DNA of 6,916 bases from Bacteroidales bacterium UBA3623. Its GTDB lineage: Bacteria; Bacteroidota; Bacteroidia; Bacteroidales; UBA932. Each line of letters starts with the position of its first letter. The first letter of the stretch is position 1. This document shows, in pieces, positions 1 through 6,506 of the stretch. Under the pieces are notes generated by a model. That model did not search any database, was not told the DNA's origin, and worked only from the letters and a program-made list of their open reading frames with translations. The stretch spans positions 29,129 through 36,044 of the forward strand of contig DFLI01000091.1 in NCBI GenBank assembly GCA_002373715.1, read 5' to 3'. The position numbers were made by a program, and so were the translations under genes.

Positions 1-692
1 TGTTCGGCTACCTGATGGAAGGCGAAATCAAGGCCATCGACAACGTGCTCAAGAATGCCAAGCGCCCCCTCACCGCTATCATCGGCGGTTCCAAGGTCAG
101 CTCCAAGCTCGCCGTTCTGAAGAACCTGGTGGGCAAGGTGGACAACCTCATCATCGGCGGCGGTATGGGTTACACCTTCATCAAGGCACAGGGTGGCCAT
201 ATCGGTAACTCCCTCCACGAGGACGACCTCATTCCCGATGCTCTCGAAATCATGAAGCTGGCCAAGGAGAACGGCGTAAACCTCTCTCTGAGCGTTGCTA
301 CCGTTTGCGGTCAGGCTTTCGACAACGACACGCCCCGTAAGATCTTCCCCATCACCGAAATTCCCGACGAGTGGGAAGGCATGGACGCCGCACCCGCTTC
401 CCTGGAGAACTGGAAGAAGATCATCCTCAGCTCCAAGACCGTCCTCTGGAACGGCCCCGTGGGTGTGTTCGAGCTCCCGAACTTCGCCAAGGGTACCCTG
501 CAGATTGCTGAAGATCTGGCCGAGGCCACCAAGAACGGCGCTTACACCCTGGTAGGTGGCGGCGACTCCGTGGCTGCCGTTACCCAGATGGGCTATGCCG
601 ACAAGGTGAGCTACGTATCCACCGGCGGTGGCGCCATGCTGGAGGCCATCGAAGGCAAGGTGCTCCCTGGCATCGCTGCTATTATGGAGTAA
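1..692 (+). CDS. pgk: Phosphoglycerate kinase, C-terminal part (5' end outside window)
   Basis: This cytosolic enzyme transfers a phosphate between 1,3-bisphosphoglycerate and ADP, giving 3-phosphoglycerate and ATP in glycolysis, and runs in reverse in gluconeogenesis. The reading frame is open from the left edge (first full codon at 3, reading F-G-Y-L-M-E), so the ATG at 15 is internal. About 229 residues are visible, roughly the C-terminal 55 percent of a protein usually near 400-420 residues. Visible family motifs, in order, are GGSKVSSK (its Lys is the conserved nucleotide-site lysine), IIGGGMGYTF, WNGPVGVFE (W codon at 447), the glycine-rich nucleotide loop GGGDS (555-569) and the C-terminal STGGGAMLEAIEGKVLPG block. 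Together these cover the end of the N domain, the hinge and the ATP-binding C domain. The segment near 283-320 departs from the usual LPVD-x-V pattern. The gene ends in TAA at 690-692, with a terminator hairpin starting at its last base, and faces a convergent metalloprotease gene. Identity is certain; no frameshift is seen. Confidence 0.97.
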   Translation, partial: FGYLMEGEIKAIDNVLKNAKRPLTAIIGGSKVSSKLAVLKNLVGKVDNLIIGGGMGYTFIKAQGGHIGNSLHEDDLIPDALEIMKLAKENGVNLSLSVATVCGQAFDNDTPRKIFPITEIPDEWEGMDAAPASLENWKKIILSSKTVLWNGPVGVFELPNFAKGTLQIAEDLAEATKNGAYTLVGGGDSVAAVTQMGYADKVSYVSTGGGAMLEAIEGKVLPGIAAIME

Positions 693-728
693 ACTGCGTG
701 GAGCGAAAGCTCTGACAGTTAGGTTTTT
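692..728 (+). terminator. Intrinsic terminator of pgk
   Basis: A hairpin begins at the last base of the pgk stop codon. The outer stem pairs AACTG (692-696) with CAGTT (716-720). After a small internal loop, an inner stem pairs GAGC (701-704) with GCTC (709-712), extended by two G-T wobbles, and closes on a GAAA tetraloop (705-708). AGG and a run of five T (724-728) follow. A stem, a stable GNRA-type loop and a T-tract right after the stop codon fit factor-independent termination. The bulged stem and short T-run make it moderate in strength. Confidence 0.62.
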
Positions 729-786
729 ATGCAATTAGCTCCCGGTCTTTGAGGCCGGGAGCTAATCGTTTAAAGTGCTTTCGCTC
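701..786. repeat. 10-bp inverted repeat flanking the intergenic hairpin
   Basis: GAGCGAAAGC at 701-710 is the exact reverse complement of GCTTTCGCTC at 777-786. The two arms bracket the 12-bp hairpin at 734-766. The left arm also forms the tetraloop stem of the pgk terminator, so on the pgk transcript local pairing and long-range pairing exclude each other. As a result, the transcripts from both convergent genes carry GAGCGAAAGC shortly after their stop codons. This is a direct sequence observation. A functional role is not shown, and a 10-bp match in a gap of this size could still be chance. Confidence 0.45.
734..766. terminator. Strong hairpin between convergent genes, possible bidirectional terminator
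   Basis: A perfect 12-bp inverted repeat pairs ATTAGCTCCCGG (734-745) with CCGGGAGCTAAT (755-766). One further C-G pair and a T-G wobble leave a loop of about five bases (TTTGA). It sits between the 3' ends of pgk (+) and the metalloprotease gene (-), where a shared terminator is expected. It lacks a good T-tract on either side: the + strand continues CGTTTAAAG and the - strand TTGCATAAAAACC. It may therefore act as a back-up terminator or as a 3'-end stabiliser. It is the only strong hairpin close to the metalloprotease stop codon. Confidence 0.55.
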
Positions 787-809
787 TGGACTTTATGCCC
801 ACGGGCGAA

Positions 810-3266
810 TTAATCAAAAGCTTTGTCAATCTGCAGGAAGATGGCCTGCCAGTGAGCCTGGGTGGCGGCATCGCCGCTCTTGGCCTTGGCGGCTTTCTTC
901 TGGATGTTCATCAGTTCACCCATCACCAGGGCGCGGCTGGGAGAAGTCTTGGAACGCTCTGCCTTCACCACCTCAATGGCGGTGGTGACAAAGCGGTTCT
1001 GCAGGTAACGGCGGTAACTATCCACCTTGCCGCCCTTCTCCAGCTCGGAGAACACCATGGAGTGGAGTTCTTCCAGATAGTCTTCCGGCGTGTAGTTGTT
1101 GCCGTCGGCCTTGGCAAACTGGTCCATGCGGTCCAGACGGGCCAGGTTGAGCAGGCTGCTGGAGCTGATCACGTTATTGATGAGCGGATACAGGTAGCTG
1201 TCCGGCGTGTCGGTGAGGTTGAAGATGTAGGGTTGCTCCACCAGCCAGGAAGGACGGGTGAACACCTTGTCGTTCAGGAAGCGCAGGGAGCGCTGCTGCT
1301 GTGCCTTGGGTACGGGGGCGTAGGTGGCACCCGTCTGCTCAATGCTCAGGTTGGTCACAAAGCGGCCGCCGATGGACATGGCCACATGACCCATGTAACG
1401 GTTGTACTGGGAAATGAGGGCATCGTACATGCGGGAGAGGTTGGTGTACATATTGCCTTCCTCGGCATTCCACTCAGGCAGCTGGCTGATGATGCGACGC
1501 AGGTTCTTGATACCGTATTCGCTGGCGGCCACGGCGTCGTCACTGAGGTCTTCGCTTTGGGCGCGAGGGTCCTGGTCGTAACCTTCACCTCCGAACCAGA
1601 GTTCGGGCTGGGCTTTCAGACGTTCGATGATAACCTTATTCCAATAGAGGTGGTCTTCCTTGGGGGTCTTGAACTCAGTGGGCTTGTAACCGTACTCGAT
1701 GGCCCACTTGTCGTAGGTGTTGATACGGGGATAGATACCGTCCTTGGTGATGTTATCCTCGGGCTGGGCTACGTAGTTGAAACGGGCGTAGTCCATGATG
1801 GACACGGTGTGGCCGTGCTCTTCTACCCAAGCCTTGTCGCGGAGCTTCTCAACGGGAGTGAAGGAGGATGAACCCTTGTTGTGGCGCAGGCCCAGGGTGT
1901 GACCTACCTCGTGGGAAGAGACAAAGCGGATGAGATCTCCCATGAGCTCGTCGCTGTATTTGAAGGTACGCGCGCGAGGGTCAATGGCACCGGCCTGAAT
2001 CTGGTACCAGTCGTGTACCAGGGTCATTACGTTGTGGTACCAGCCAATGTGGCTTTCAATGATTTCGCCGCTGCGAGGGTCGTGCACGTTGGGGCCATAG
2101 GCGTTGGCCGTGGGAGAAGCCAGGTAACGGATTACGGAGAAACGAGCGTCTTCCAGGCTCATACCCAGTTCTTCAGCATTCTCGGGCCATTCTTCGGCGT
2201 GGATGGCGTTCTTCCAGCCAGCCTGCTCAAAGGCCTTCTGCCAGTCGTTCACACCGGCAATGAGGTAGGGGCGCCACTGCTTGGGGGTAGCAGGGTCAAT
2301 GTAATACACGATGGGCTTGACGGGCTCCACCAGTTCTCCCCTCTTCTGCTTTTCAACGTCTTCGGGACGGGCTTCCAGACGCCAGCGGGTAATGAAGCGG
2401 ACTCTTTCCACACCCTGCTGCTCGTCGGAGAAGAGGCTGTAGCCATTGGCGAAGTAACCTACGCGGGGGTCAAAGTAACGCTGCTGCATGGGCTTCTCGG
2501 GGAGAAGGATCATGGAGGTGTTCAGCACTACGGTAACCACACCGGCCTCACGGCCTGCGGGCAGGCTGGAGCTGCGGGCGGGGCCGGAACCGCCGGCACC
2601 AGGGCCGCCGGAAGGCTGGTTGTAGGTGTATGTCTTGGTAACGGTAACCTCGGTGTTGATGGGGTAGGTGCGCATGCTCTGGATGAAGCTGGCATCTCCC
2701 TTGAGGCCACCCAGATTGTACTGGCGCTTGGAGGCGCTGGTGAAGGAAATGACCTGGTTGTCTCCCTCAAAGAGGCTGTTCACCTTGATGCGGGTGGCAC
2801 CGGCGCTGCCATTCTTTTCGGGCTTGAAAGAGGCCACGATGGGGTTCTCAGAGCTCACCTTCACGGCCTTGTCAATAATCTGGTCCTCGTCGGCATAGAT
2901 GCTCAGGACATCGGCCCTGAGGACAATGTTGCCGTTGGAAACCTTCTCCCAGTACAGCATGGCTTCGTTTACTTCCTCACCGCCATACTCGCTGGCGCCG
3001 GGGGTATTGCTAACATAGCGGGTGATGGCCAGGAAACGGCGGCCCAACAGGTTGTCGGGAATTTCCATGTACCAATCCTTCTCGTTCTGGGCCACAGAGA
3101 AGAGGCCCTGAGTGAAGTTCAGGTTAACGGGAGCTGCTTCCTTTTCGGTTTTCTCTTTGGGAGCATCCTTCTCGCCACCGGGGCGCGGGCCACGGCCGGG
3201 GCCGGGCTGAGCAAAGGCGTTCAGGCAAAGGGCCAGAGCCGCCACCAGTAAAATCTGTTTCTTCAT
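810..3266 (-). CDS. Secreted zinc-dependent metalloprotease (DUF5118/DUF5117/DUF4953 family)
   Basis: This is an 818-residue exported peptidase; its substrate is unknown. Residues 1-19 form a Sec signal peptide: a Lys-Lys start, a hydrophobic core, and AFA before Q20 as the likely signal peptidase I site. Cys14 is preceded by Leu, so there is no lipobox. A Gly/Pro/Arg-rich stretch (20-31) follows. DUF5118-like sequence lies near 47-95, DUF5117-like near 97-310 and the DUF4953 catalytic region near 400-740 (approximate, by recognition). The zinc site is HEVGHTLGLRH at 452-462 (nt about 1878-1913), with His452, His456 and His462 as ligands and Glu453 as the catalytic base. SIMDY (489-493) looks like the metzincin Met-turn. 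A Gly/Ser/Pro-rich linker sits at about 217-242. No type IX secretion C-terminal domain is evident, so a periplasmic or outer-surface location is inferred. The ATG at 3264-3266 is favoured because the signal peptide starts there. The gene follows the DUF2723 gene after 18 bases on the same strand, so the two are probably co-transcribed. All catalytic residues are present. Confidence 0.93.
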   Translation of the reverse strand: MKKQILLVAALALCLNAFAQPGPGRGPRPGGEKDAPKEKTEKEAAPVNLNFTQGLFSVAQNEKDWYMEIPDNLLGRRFLAITRYVSNTPGASEYGGEEVNEAMLYWEKVSNGNIVLRADVLSIYADEDQIIDKAVKVSSENPIVASFKPEKNGSAGATRIKVNSLFEGDNQVISFTSASKRQYNLGGLKGDASFIQSMRTYPINTEVTVTKTYTYNQPSGGPGAGGSGPARSSSLPAGREAGVVTVVLNTSMILLPEKPMQQRYFDPRVGYFANGYSLFSDEQQGVERVRFITRWRLEARPEDVEKQKRGELVEPVKPIVYYIDPATPKQWRPYLIAGVNDWQKAFEQAGWKNAIHAEEWPENAEELGMSLEDARFSVIRYLASPTANAYGPNVHDPRSGEIIESHIGWYHNVMTLVHDWYQIQAGAIDPRARTFKYSDELMGDLIRFVSSHEVGHTLGLRHNKGSSSFTPVEKLRDKAWVEEHGHTVSIMDYARFNYVAQPEDNITKDGIYPRINTYDKWAIEYGYKPTEFKTPKEDHLYWNKVIIERLKAQPELWFGGEGYDQDPRAQSEDLSDDAVAASEYGIKNLRRIISQLPEWNAEEGNMYTNLSRMYDALISQYNRYMGHVAMSIGGRFVTNLSIEQTGATYAPVPKAQQQRSLRFLNDKVFTRPSWLVEQPYIFNLTDTPDSYLYPLINNVISSSSLLNLARLDRMDQFAKADGNNYTPEDYLEELHSMVFSELEKGGKVDSYRRYLQNRFVTTAIEVVKAERSKTSPSRALVMGELMNIQKKAAKAKSGDAATQAHWQAIFLQIDKAFD

Positions 3267-3284
3267 TTTATATACGTTTAGAGG
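3267..3284 (-). other. 18-base intercistronic gap and A/T-rich initiation region
   Basis: Read on the - strand, the gap is CCTCTAAACGTATATAAA, directly followed by the ATG of the metalloprotease. It has no purine-rich Shine-Dalgarno sequence. A/T-rich leaders of this kind are usual for Bacteroidota start sites. There is no hairpin here and no TAnnTTTG element in the gap or in the last 60 or so bases of the upstream gene. Read-through from the DUF2723 gene is therefore the simplest explanation for expression of the protease. Confidence 0.5.
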
Positions 3285-6200
3285 TTATTGGATTTGCAGT
3301 GTATCATCTTGGCCTTCCAGCTGGTAAGCATTTCCGGAAACCGCGTGCAGCAGTTGCTCCAGCTGTTCCAGTATGGCGTCCGACAGCTCCTTGTCTCCGT
3401 AGTCCTCACACACGTTGGACACATACAGAAGGATGCGGCTGGCGGTCTCAAACTCGGCGCTGCCCAGACTGCCCCAGCCCAGGTAGAAGGCGGCGGTGTC
3501 TAACAGTTCGTCGGCAAAGCGGGCCACCAGGTCGCGGGCCTTTTCGGTAGCGCCCAGGTGGTAGTAGTTCTCTATAATCTGGGCCACCATGTAGTCGTTT
3601 CCGGAGAAGCCCAGGCAGATGCTTTCCAGCGGGAAGTTCTCTTCCGGGAACAGCTGCTGGCACATATCCTGGATTTCCAGGGCCTTCTCCTTCTCGCCGG
3701 CGTCTATGAGGGCGTTAGCCACGGTCACAAACAGCTGGCGCTGGCTTAACACGCCCAGGAAGGTGTACATGTTCTGGTAATCTACAAACCAGTCCGTACG
3801 GCTGAGGGCATCCCACTTGTACAGGTTCTTCATCTTGTCGTACAGCTCCAGGGCATCCACCTTGCCGGCGTCCGTAGTGGACATCTTGTTGCGGATGGGT
3901 GTGAAGCGGTAGGAATAACCGTCGTACATAAGGTAATCCTTGATGCCGATGTTAAGGTCTCCGCCCTGGCTCAGGAGGCTTAGCGGGCGGTCCCAGTTGT
4001 AGTTGGACAGCAGATCCAGCATGAAGAGTTCCGGCTTGGAGATGTAGCTCTTGTCCTTGGACATGGTGAGCATAATCTGGTCCGGGATTTCATCGGCAAA
4101 CTTTTCAGGCACAATGCCGTACTTGAGGCAGTTCTCCTTGTTCACCGGAATCACGATATTGCGGGCGCAGATGAAATCCAGCTTGGTGCCGTCTTCCAGG
4201 GCCACCTTCATCTTCGGGTCCTTGAACACGTCCATCACATCCTTGATGTTCATGGGCGAGCCGTCGTCGTAGGTAATGTATACGAACTCGTTGGTTCCGT
4301 ACAGGTACTGGGAAGCGGGCACGGTGAGCGGCAGAGGCTTGCTCTCGTTGCAGGCCCACTTCATCTGGTCTATATACCAGTCTGTGCCCAGCAGGGAGGT
4401 ATTCACCACACGCACATCGGTGCGGATGCCCTCAATTTCCTGGGCATACCACAGCGGGAAGGTATCGTTGTCTCCATGGGTGACCAGCATACCGTTCTCC
4501 CCTACCGAATTGAGGTAGTTGTAGGCCATTTCGGGGGCCGTGTAGCGGTGGGAGCGGTTGTGGTCGTCCCAGTTCTGGGCGGCCATGAGGGCCGGCACGC
4601 AGAGGCAAACCGCGCTGGAAGCAAGGGCCACCACCTTGGCATCGGCCTTTGCGTTCTCCGTAATCCACTTGTACAAGGCTGCCACTCCCAGGCCTATCCA
4701 GATGGCGAACATGTAGAAGGAACCTGCGTAGGCGTAGTCTCTCTCGCGCACCTGATAAGGCGGCTGGTTCAAGTAAAGCACAATGGCAATGCCCGTCATG
4801 AAGAACATGAGGAACACCAGCCAGCTTCCGCGTTTGTCACGGTCAAACTGGAACACCAAACCCAGCAGGCCCAGCAGCAGAGGCAGGAAGAAGTAATGGT
4901 TTTTGCCCTTGTTGTCCCTCAACGGTTCGGGGGCGTTGGACTGGTCTCCCAGACGCAACTTGTCCAGGAAGGTGACGCCGCTCTCCCAGTTGCCGTTGAA
5001 CACATTGCCGGGCAGAGGGCTATGGATGTCGTTCTGGCGGCCTACAAAGTTCCACATGAAGTAGCGCCAGTACATCCAGTTCAGCTGGTAGTCGAAGAAG
5101 TACGCCATATTGGCTCCGAAAGTGGGCTTGCGGTACTGGCTGCCCCTTACGCGGGCACCCTTGCCCTTGGTGTACTCCTGGTAAAAGTCTATGTAACGCT
5201 GGTCTGCGTTGGACCACATGCGGGGGAAGAGCATCTTGCCCTCGGGGTTGTACACGGCATCTGCCGGGGCCGATGCTTTGACGTACTTCCCGTCCAGCGC
5301 AGCCCAGTAGGTGCCGCTCTTAATCTCGTAAGGAGCGCCAAAATACTGGCCATAGAGCAGCGGCGTAGAACCATACTGCTCACGGCTGAGGTAGCGCACC
5401 AGGGTGTAGGGGTTATCGGGCTGATATTCGTTGGTGGGCGTCTTGACGCTGGAACGGATAATAACAATGGAGAAGAGTGAAAAGCCGATGGCCAGCGTAG
5501 TGACGCAAAGAAGCACGGTATTGAGGAACACCTTCTCCTTCTTGAGGGTAGTAAACAGTCCCCAGAAGCAAAGAGCCAGCACTCCCACCAGGAAGAATAG
5601 CGCACCGGAATTGTAAGGAAGGCCGAAGCCATTCACGAAGATGCGGTCAAACCAGGCGGCCGTCTTGGGGAAGTACGGGATAAAGAGGTACACCAGCAGG
5701 AATTCGATAACCACGCCGATGGCAAAAATGCCCAGCAGCTTCTTGAAAGGCAGCTTTTTGTCTTCGTTCTTGCGGTAATAGTACATGAAGACGAAGGCCG
5801 GAATGGTAAGGAGGTTCAGCAGGTGTACGCCAATGCTCAGGCCCATGAGGAAGGCGATGAGCACAATCCAGCGGTTGGAATGAGGTTCGTCGGCCTGATC
5901 GTACCATTTGCACATGGCCCAGAAAACCAGGGCGGTAAAGAAGGAAGACATGGCATAAACCTCTCCCTCCACGGCGCTGAACCAGAAGGTGTCGCTGAAG
6001 CAGTAAGCCAGGGCGCCAACGGCACCTGCGCCAAAGATAGCAATGGCCTGGCCCAGGGTGATGCCTTCTTCATCGGCCGATACATTCACCGTCATGCCCG
6101 GCTTGTTGGGGAATCTCACCACCCGCTTGGCAAAGAAGACAATGGTGAAATACAGCAGGAAGATGGTGAGGGCGCTCAGGATGGCGTTCATGGCATTGAT

Positions 6201-6434
6201 GGCCACGGCGGCGTGGGAAGCGTCCACGGGAATGCTGAAGAAGCGGGCAAAGAGCTGGAACACAGGGTTTCCCGGGGGATGGCCCACTTCCAGTTTGTAT
6301 GACGATGCAATGAACTCACCGCAGTCCCAGAACGACGCCGTGGGCTCTATGGTGGACAGATAGGTGAAGCAAGAAATGGCCAGCACAACCAGGCTCACTA
6401 TCCAATTCCACTTCTTAAAGGTCTTGTTATCCAT
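3285..6434 (-). CDS. DUF2723 polytopic membrane protein, probable GT-C-fold glycosyltransferase
   Basis: This is a 1049-residue inner-membrane protein. Starting at the ATG (6432-6434), hydrophobic segments lie near residues 10-28, 74-105, 127-150, 160-177, 188-220, 231-255, 276-296, 302-328, 514-531, 537-555, 573-590 and 600-619, about twelve in all. The first external loop carries WDCGE (36-40) and HPPGNP (52-57), the DUF2723 hallmark; the acidic pair Asp37/Glu40 sits where GT-C enzymes place their catalytic acid. Another conserved family block is RERDYAYAGSFY, near 563-574. A soluble loop spans about 330-510. From about 620 a soluble, presumably periplasmic domain begins with HGDNDTFPLWY (653-663) and ends in two or three TPR-like helical hairpins (about 901-1017). 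Human TMEM260, a protein O-mannosyltransferase, is a DUF2723 member, so lipid-linked sugar transfer to exported proteins is plausible but unproven here. A TTG nine bases upstream (6441-6443) is in frame, but the ATG fits better with the promoter and leader. The gene is first in a probable two-gene unit with the metalloprotease. Confidence 0.9.
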   Translation of the reverse strand: MDNKTFKKWNWIVSLVVLAISCFTYLSTIEPTASFWDCGEFIASSYKLEVGHPPGNPVFQLFARFFSIPVDASHAAVAINAMNAILSALTIFLLYFTIVFFAKRVVRFPNKPGMTVNVSADEEGITLGQAIAIFGAGAVGALAYCFSDTFWFSAVEGEVYAMSSFFTALVFWAMCKWYDQADEPHSNRWIVLIAFLMGLSIGVHLLNLLTIPAFVFMYYYRKNEDKKLPFKKLLGIFAIGVVIEFLLVYLFIPYFPKTAAWFDRIFVNGFGLPYNSGALFFLVGVLALCFWGLFTTLKKEKVFLNTVLLCVTTLAIGFSLFSIVIIRSSVKTPTNEYQPDNPYTLVRYLSREQYGSTPLLYGQYFGAPYEIKSGTYWAALDGKYVKASAPADAVYNPEGKMLFPRMWSNADQRYIDFYQEYTKGKGARVRGSQYRKPTFGANMAYFFDYQLNWMYWRYFMWNFVGRQNDIHSPLPGNVFNGNWESGVTFLDKLRLGDQSNAPEPLRDNKGKNHYFFLPLLLGLLGLVFQFDRDKRGSWLVFLMFFMTGIAIVLYLNQPPYQVRERDYAYAGSFYMFAIWIGLGVAALYKWITENAKADAKVVALASSAVCLCVPALMAAQNWDDHNRSHRYTAPEMAYNYLNSVGENGMLVTHGDNDTFPLWYAQEIEGIRTDVRVVNTSLLGTDWYIDQMKWACNESKPLPLTVPASQYLYGTNEFVYITYDDGSPMNIKDVMDVFKDPKMKVALEDGTKLDFICARNIVIPVNKENCLKYGIVPEKFADEIPDQIMLTMSKDKSYISKPELFMLDLLSNYNWDRPLSLLSQGGDLNIGIKDYLMYDGYSYRFTPIRNKMSTTDAGKVDALELYDKMKNLYKWDALSRTDWFVDYQNMYTFLGVLSQRQLFVTVANALIDAGEKEKALEIQDMCQQLFPEENFPLESICLGFSGNDYMVAQIIENYYHLGATEKARDLVARFADELLDTAAFYLGWGSLGSAEFETASRILLYVSNVCEDYGDKELSDAILEQLEQLLHAVSGNAYQLEGQDDTLQIQ

Positions 6435-6441
6435 TCTTTGC

Positions 6442-6457
6442 AATTCTAACTAGAATT
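6442..6457. promoter_or_regulatory. 16-bp dyad overlapping the predicted transcription start (candidate operator)
   Basis: AATTCTAACTAGAATT has two perfectly complementary 7-bp arms (6442-6448 and 6451-6457) around a 2-base centre. It lies just downstream of the -10-like element and upstream of the ATG of the DUF2723 gene, so it should cover or adjoin the transcription start. A 2-base loop is too tight for a good RNA hairpin; a binding site for a dimeric regulator is the more natural reading. The regulator is unknown, and A/T-rich palindromes can occur by chance. Confidence 0.35.
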
Positions 6458-6458
6458 A

Positions 6459-6489
6459 CAAATTTAAGAAAAAAAAGATTCCCGGTCAA
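6459..6489 (-). promoter_or_regulatory. Bacteroidota-type promoter for the DUF2723-metalloprotease unit
   Basis: On the - strand, TAAATTTG (6466 down to 6459) matches the Bacteroidota -7 consensus TAnnTTTG exactly. A TTG (6489 to 6487) lies 20 bases upstream, close to the spacing expected for the -33 TTG/TTTG element. Transcription would start near 6450-6455, giving a leader of roughly 16-21 bases before the ATG at 6434. That geometry supports the ATG over the in-frame TTG at 6443 as the start codon. The upstream TTG falls within the loop of the ubiE/menG terminator hairpin. Confidence 0.62.
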
Positions 6490-6498
6490 GCCGGGAAT
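6469..6498 (-). terminator. Intrinsic terminator of ubiE/menG
   Basis: On the - strand, a perfect 8-bp stem ATTCCCGG (6498-6491) / CCGGGAAT (6485-6478) encloses the loop CTTGA. After a single C comes a run of eight T (6476-6469). The stem starts eight bases after the ubiE/menG stop codon (TAG, 6509-6507). A G/C-rich stem followed at once by a long T-run is a textbook factor-independent terminator. It separates ubiE/menG from the downstream DUF2723 gene. Confidence 0.85.
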
Positions 6499-6506
6499 GA
6501 CGATAA

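Noticed and set aside
15..692. Complete 225-residue protein starting at the ATG at 15.
   Set aside because: Upstream codons F-G-Y-L continue the PGK alignment to the left edge, so the gene is only cut by the window.
3225..3227. Lipoprotein signal with Cys14 of the metalloprotease as the lipid-bearing residue.
   Set aside because: The residue before Cys14 is Leu, not Gly, Ala or Ser, and the AFA-Q site at 17-20 is a better signal peptidase I site.
795..3251. Two long + strand open frames (795-1871 and 1881-3251, 358 and 456 codons) that together cover nearly the whole metalloprotease gene in one frame.
   Set aside because: They lie codon-for-codon opposite the protease frame. Stops there need TTA, CTA or TCA in the sense gene, and this GC-biased gene avoids them; the single break is the TCA codon of Ser466. 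The sense product has a signal peptide, zinc site and Met-turn, while the antisense translations show no recognisable domain.
4476..6302. Open + strand frames (4476-5480 and 5823-6302) opposite the DUF2723 gene.
   Set aside because: Same codon-aligned shadow effect of biased codon use; the translations are His/Gly/Val-rich without domain features, and the sense protein is clearly real.
6435..6443. Start of the DUF2723 protein at the TTG (6441-6443), three residues further upstream.
   Set aside because: An in-frame ATG follows at 6432-6434, gives the more usual leader length from the predicted promoter, and leaves the whole dyad outside the coding sequence.
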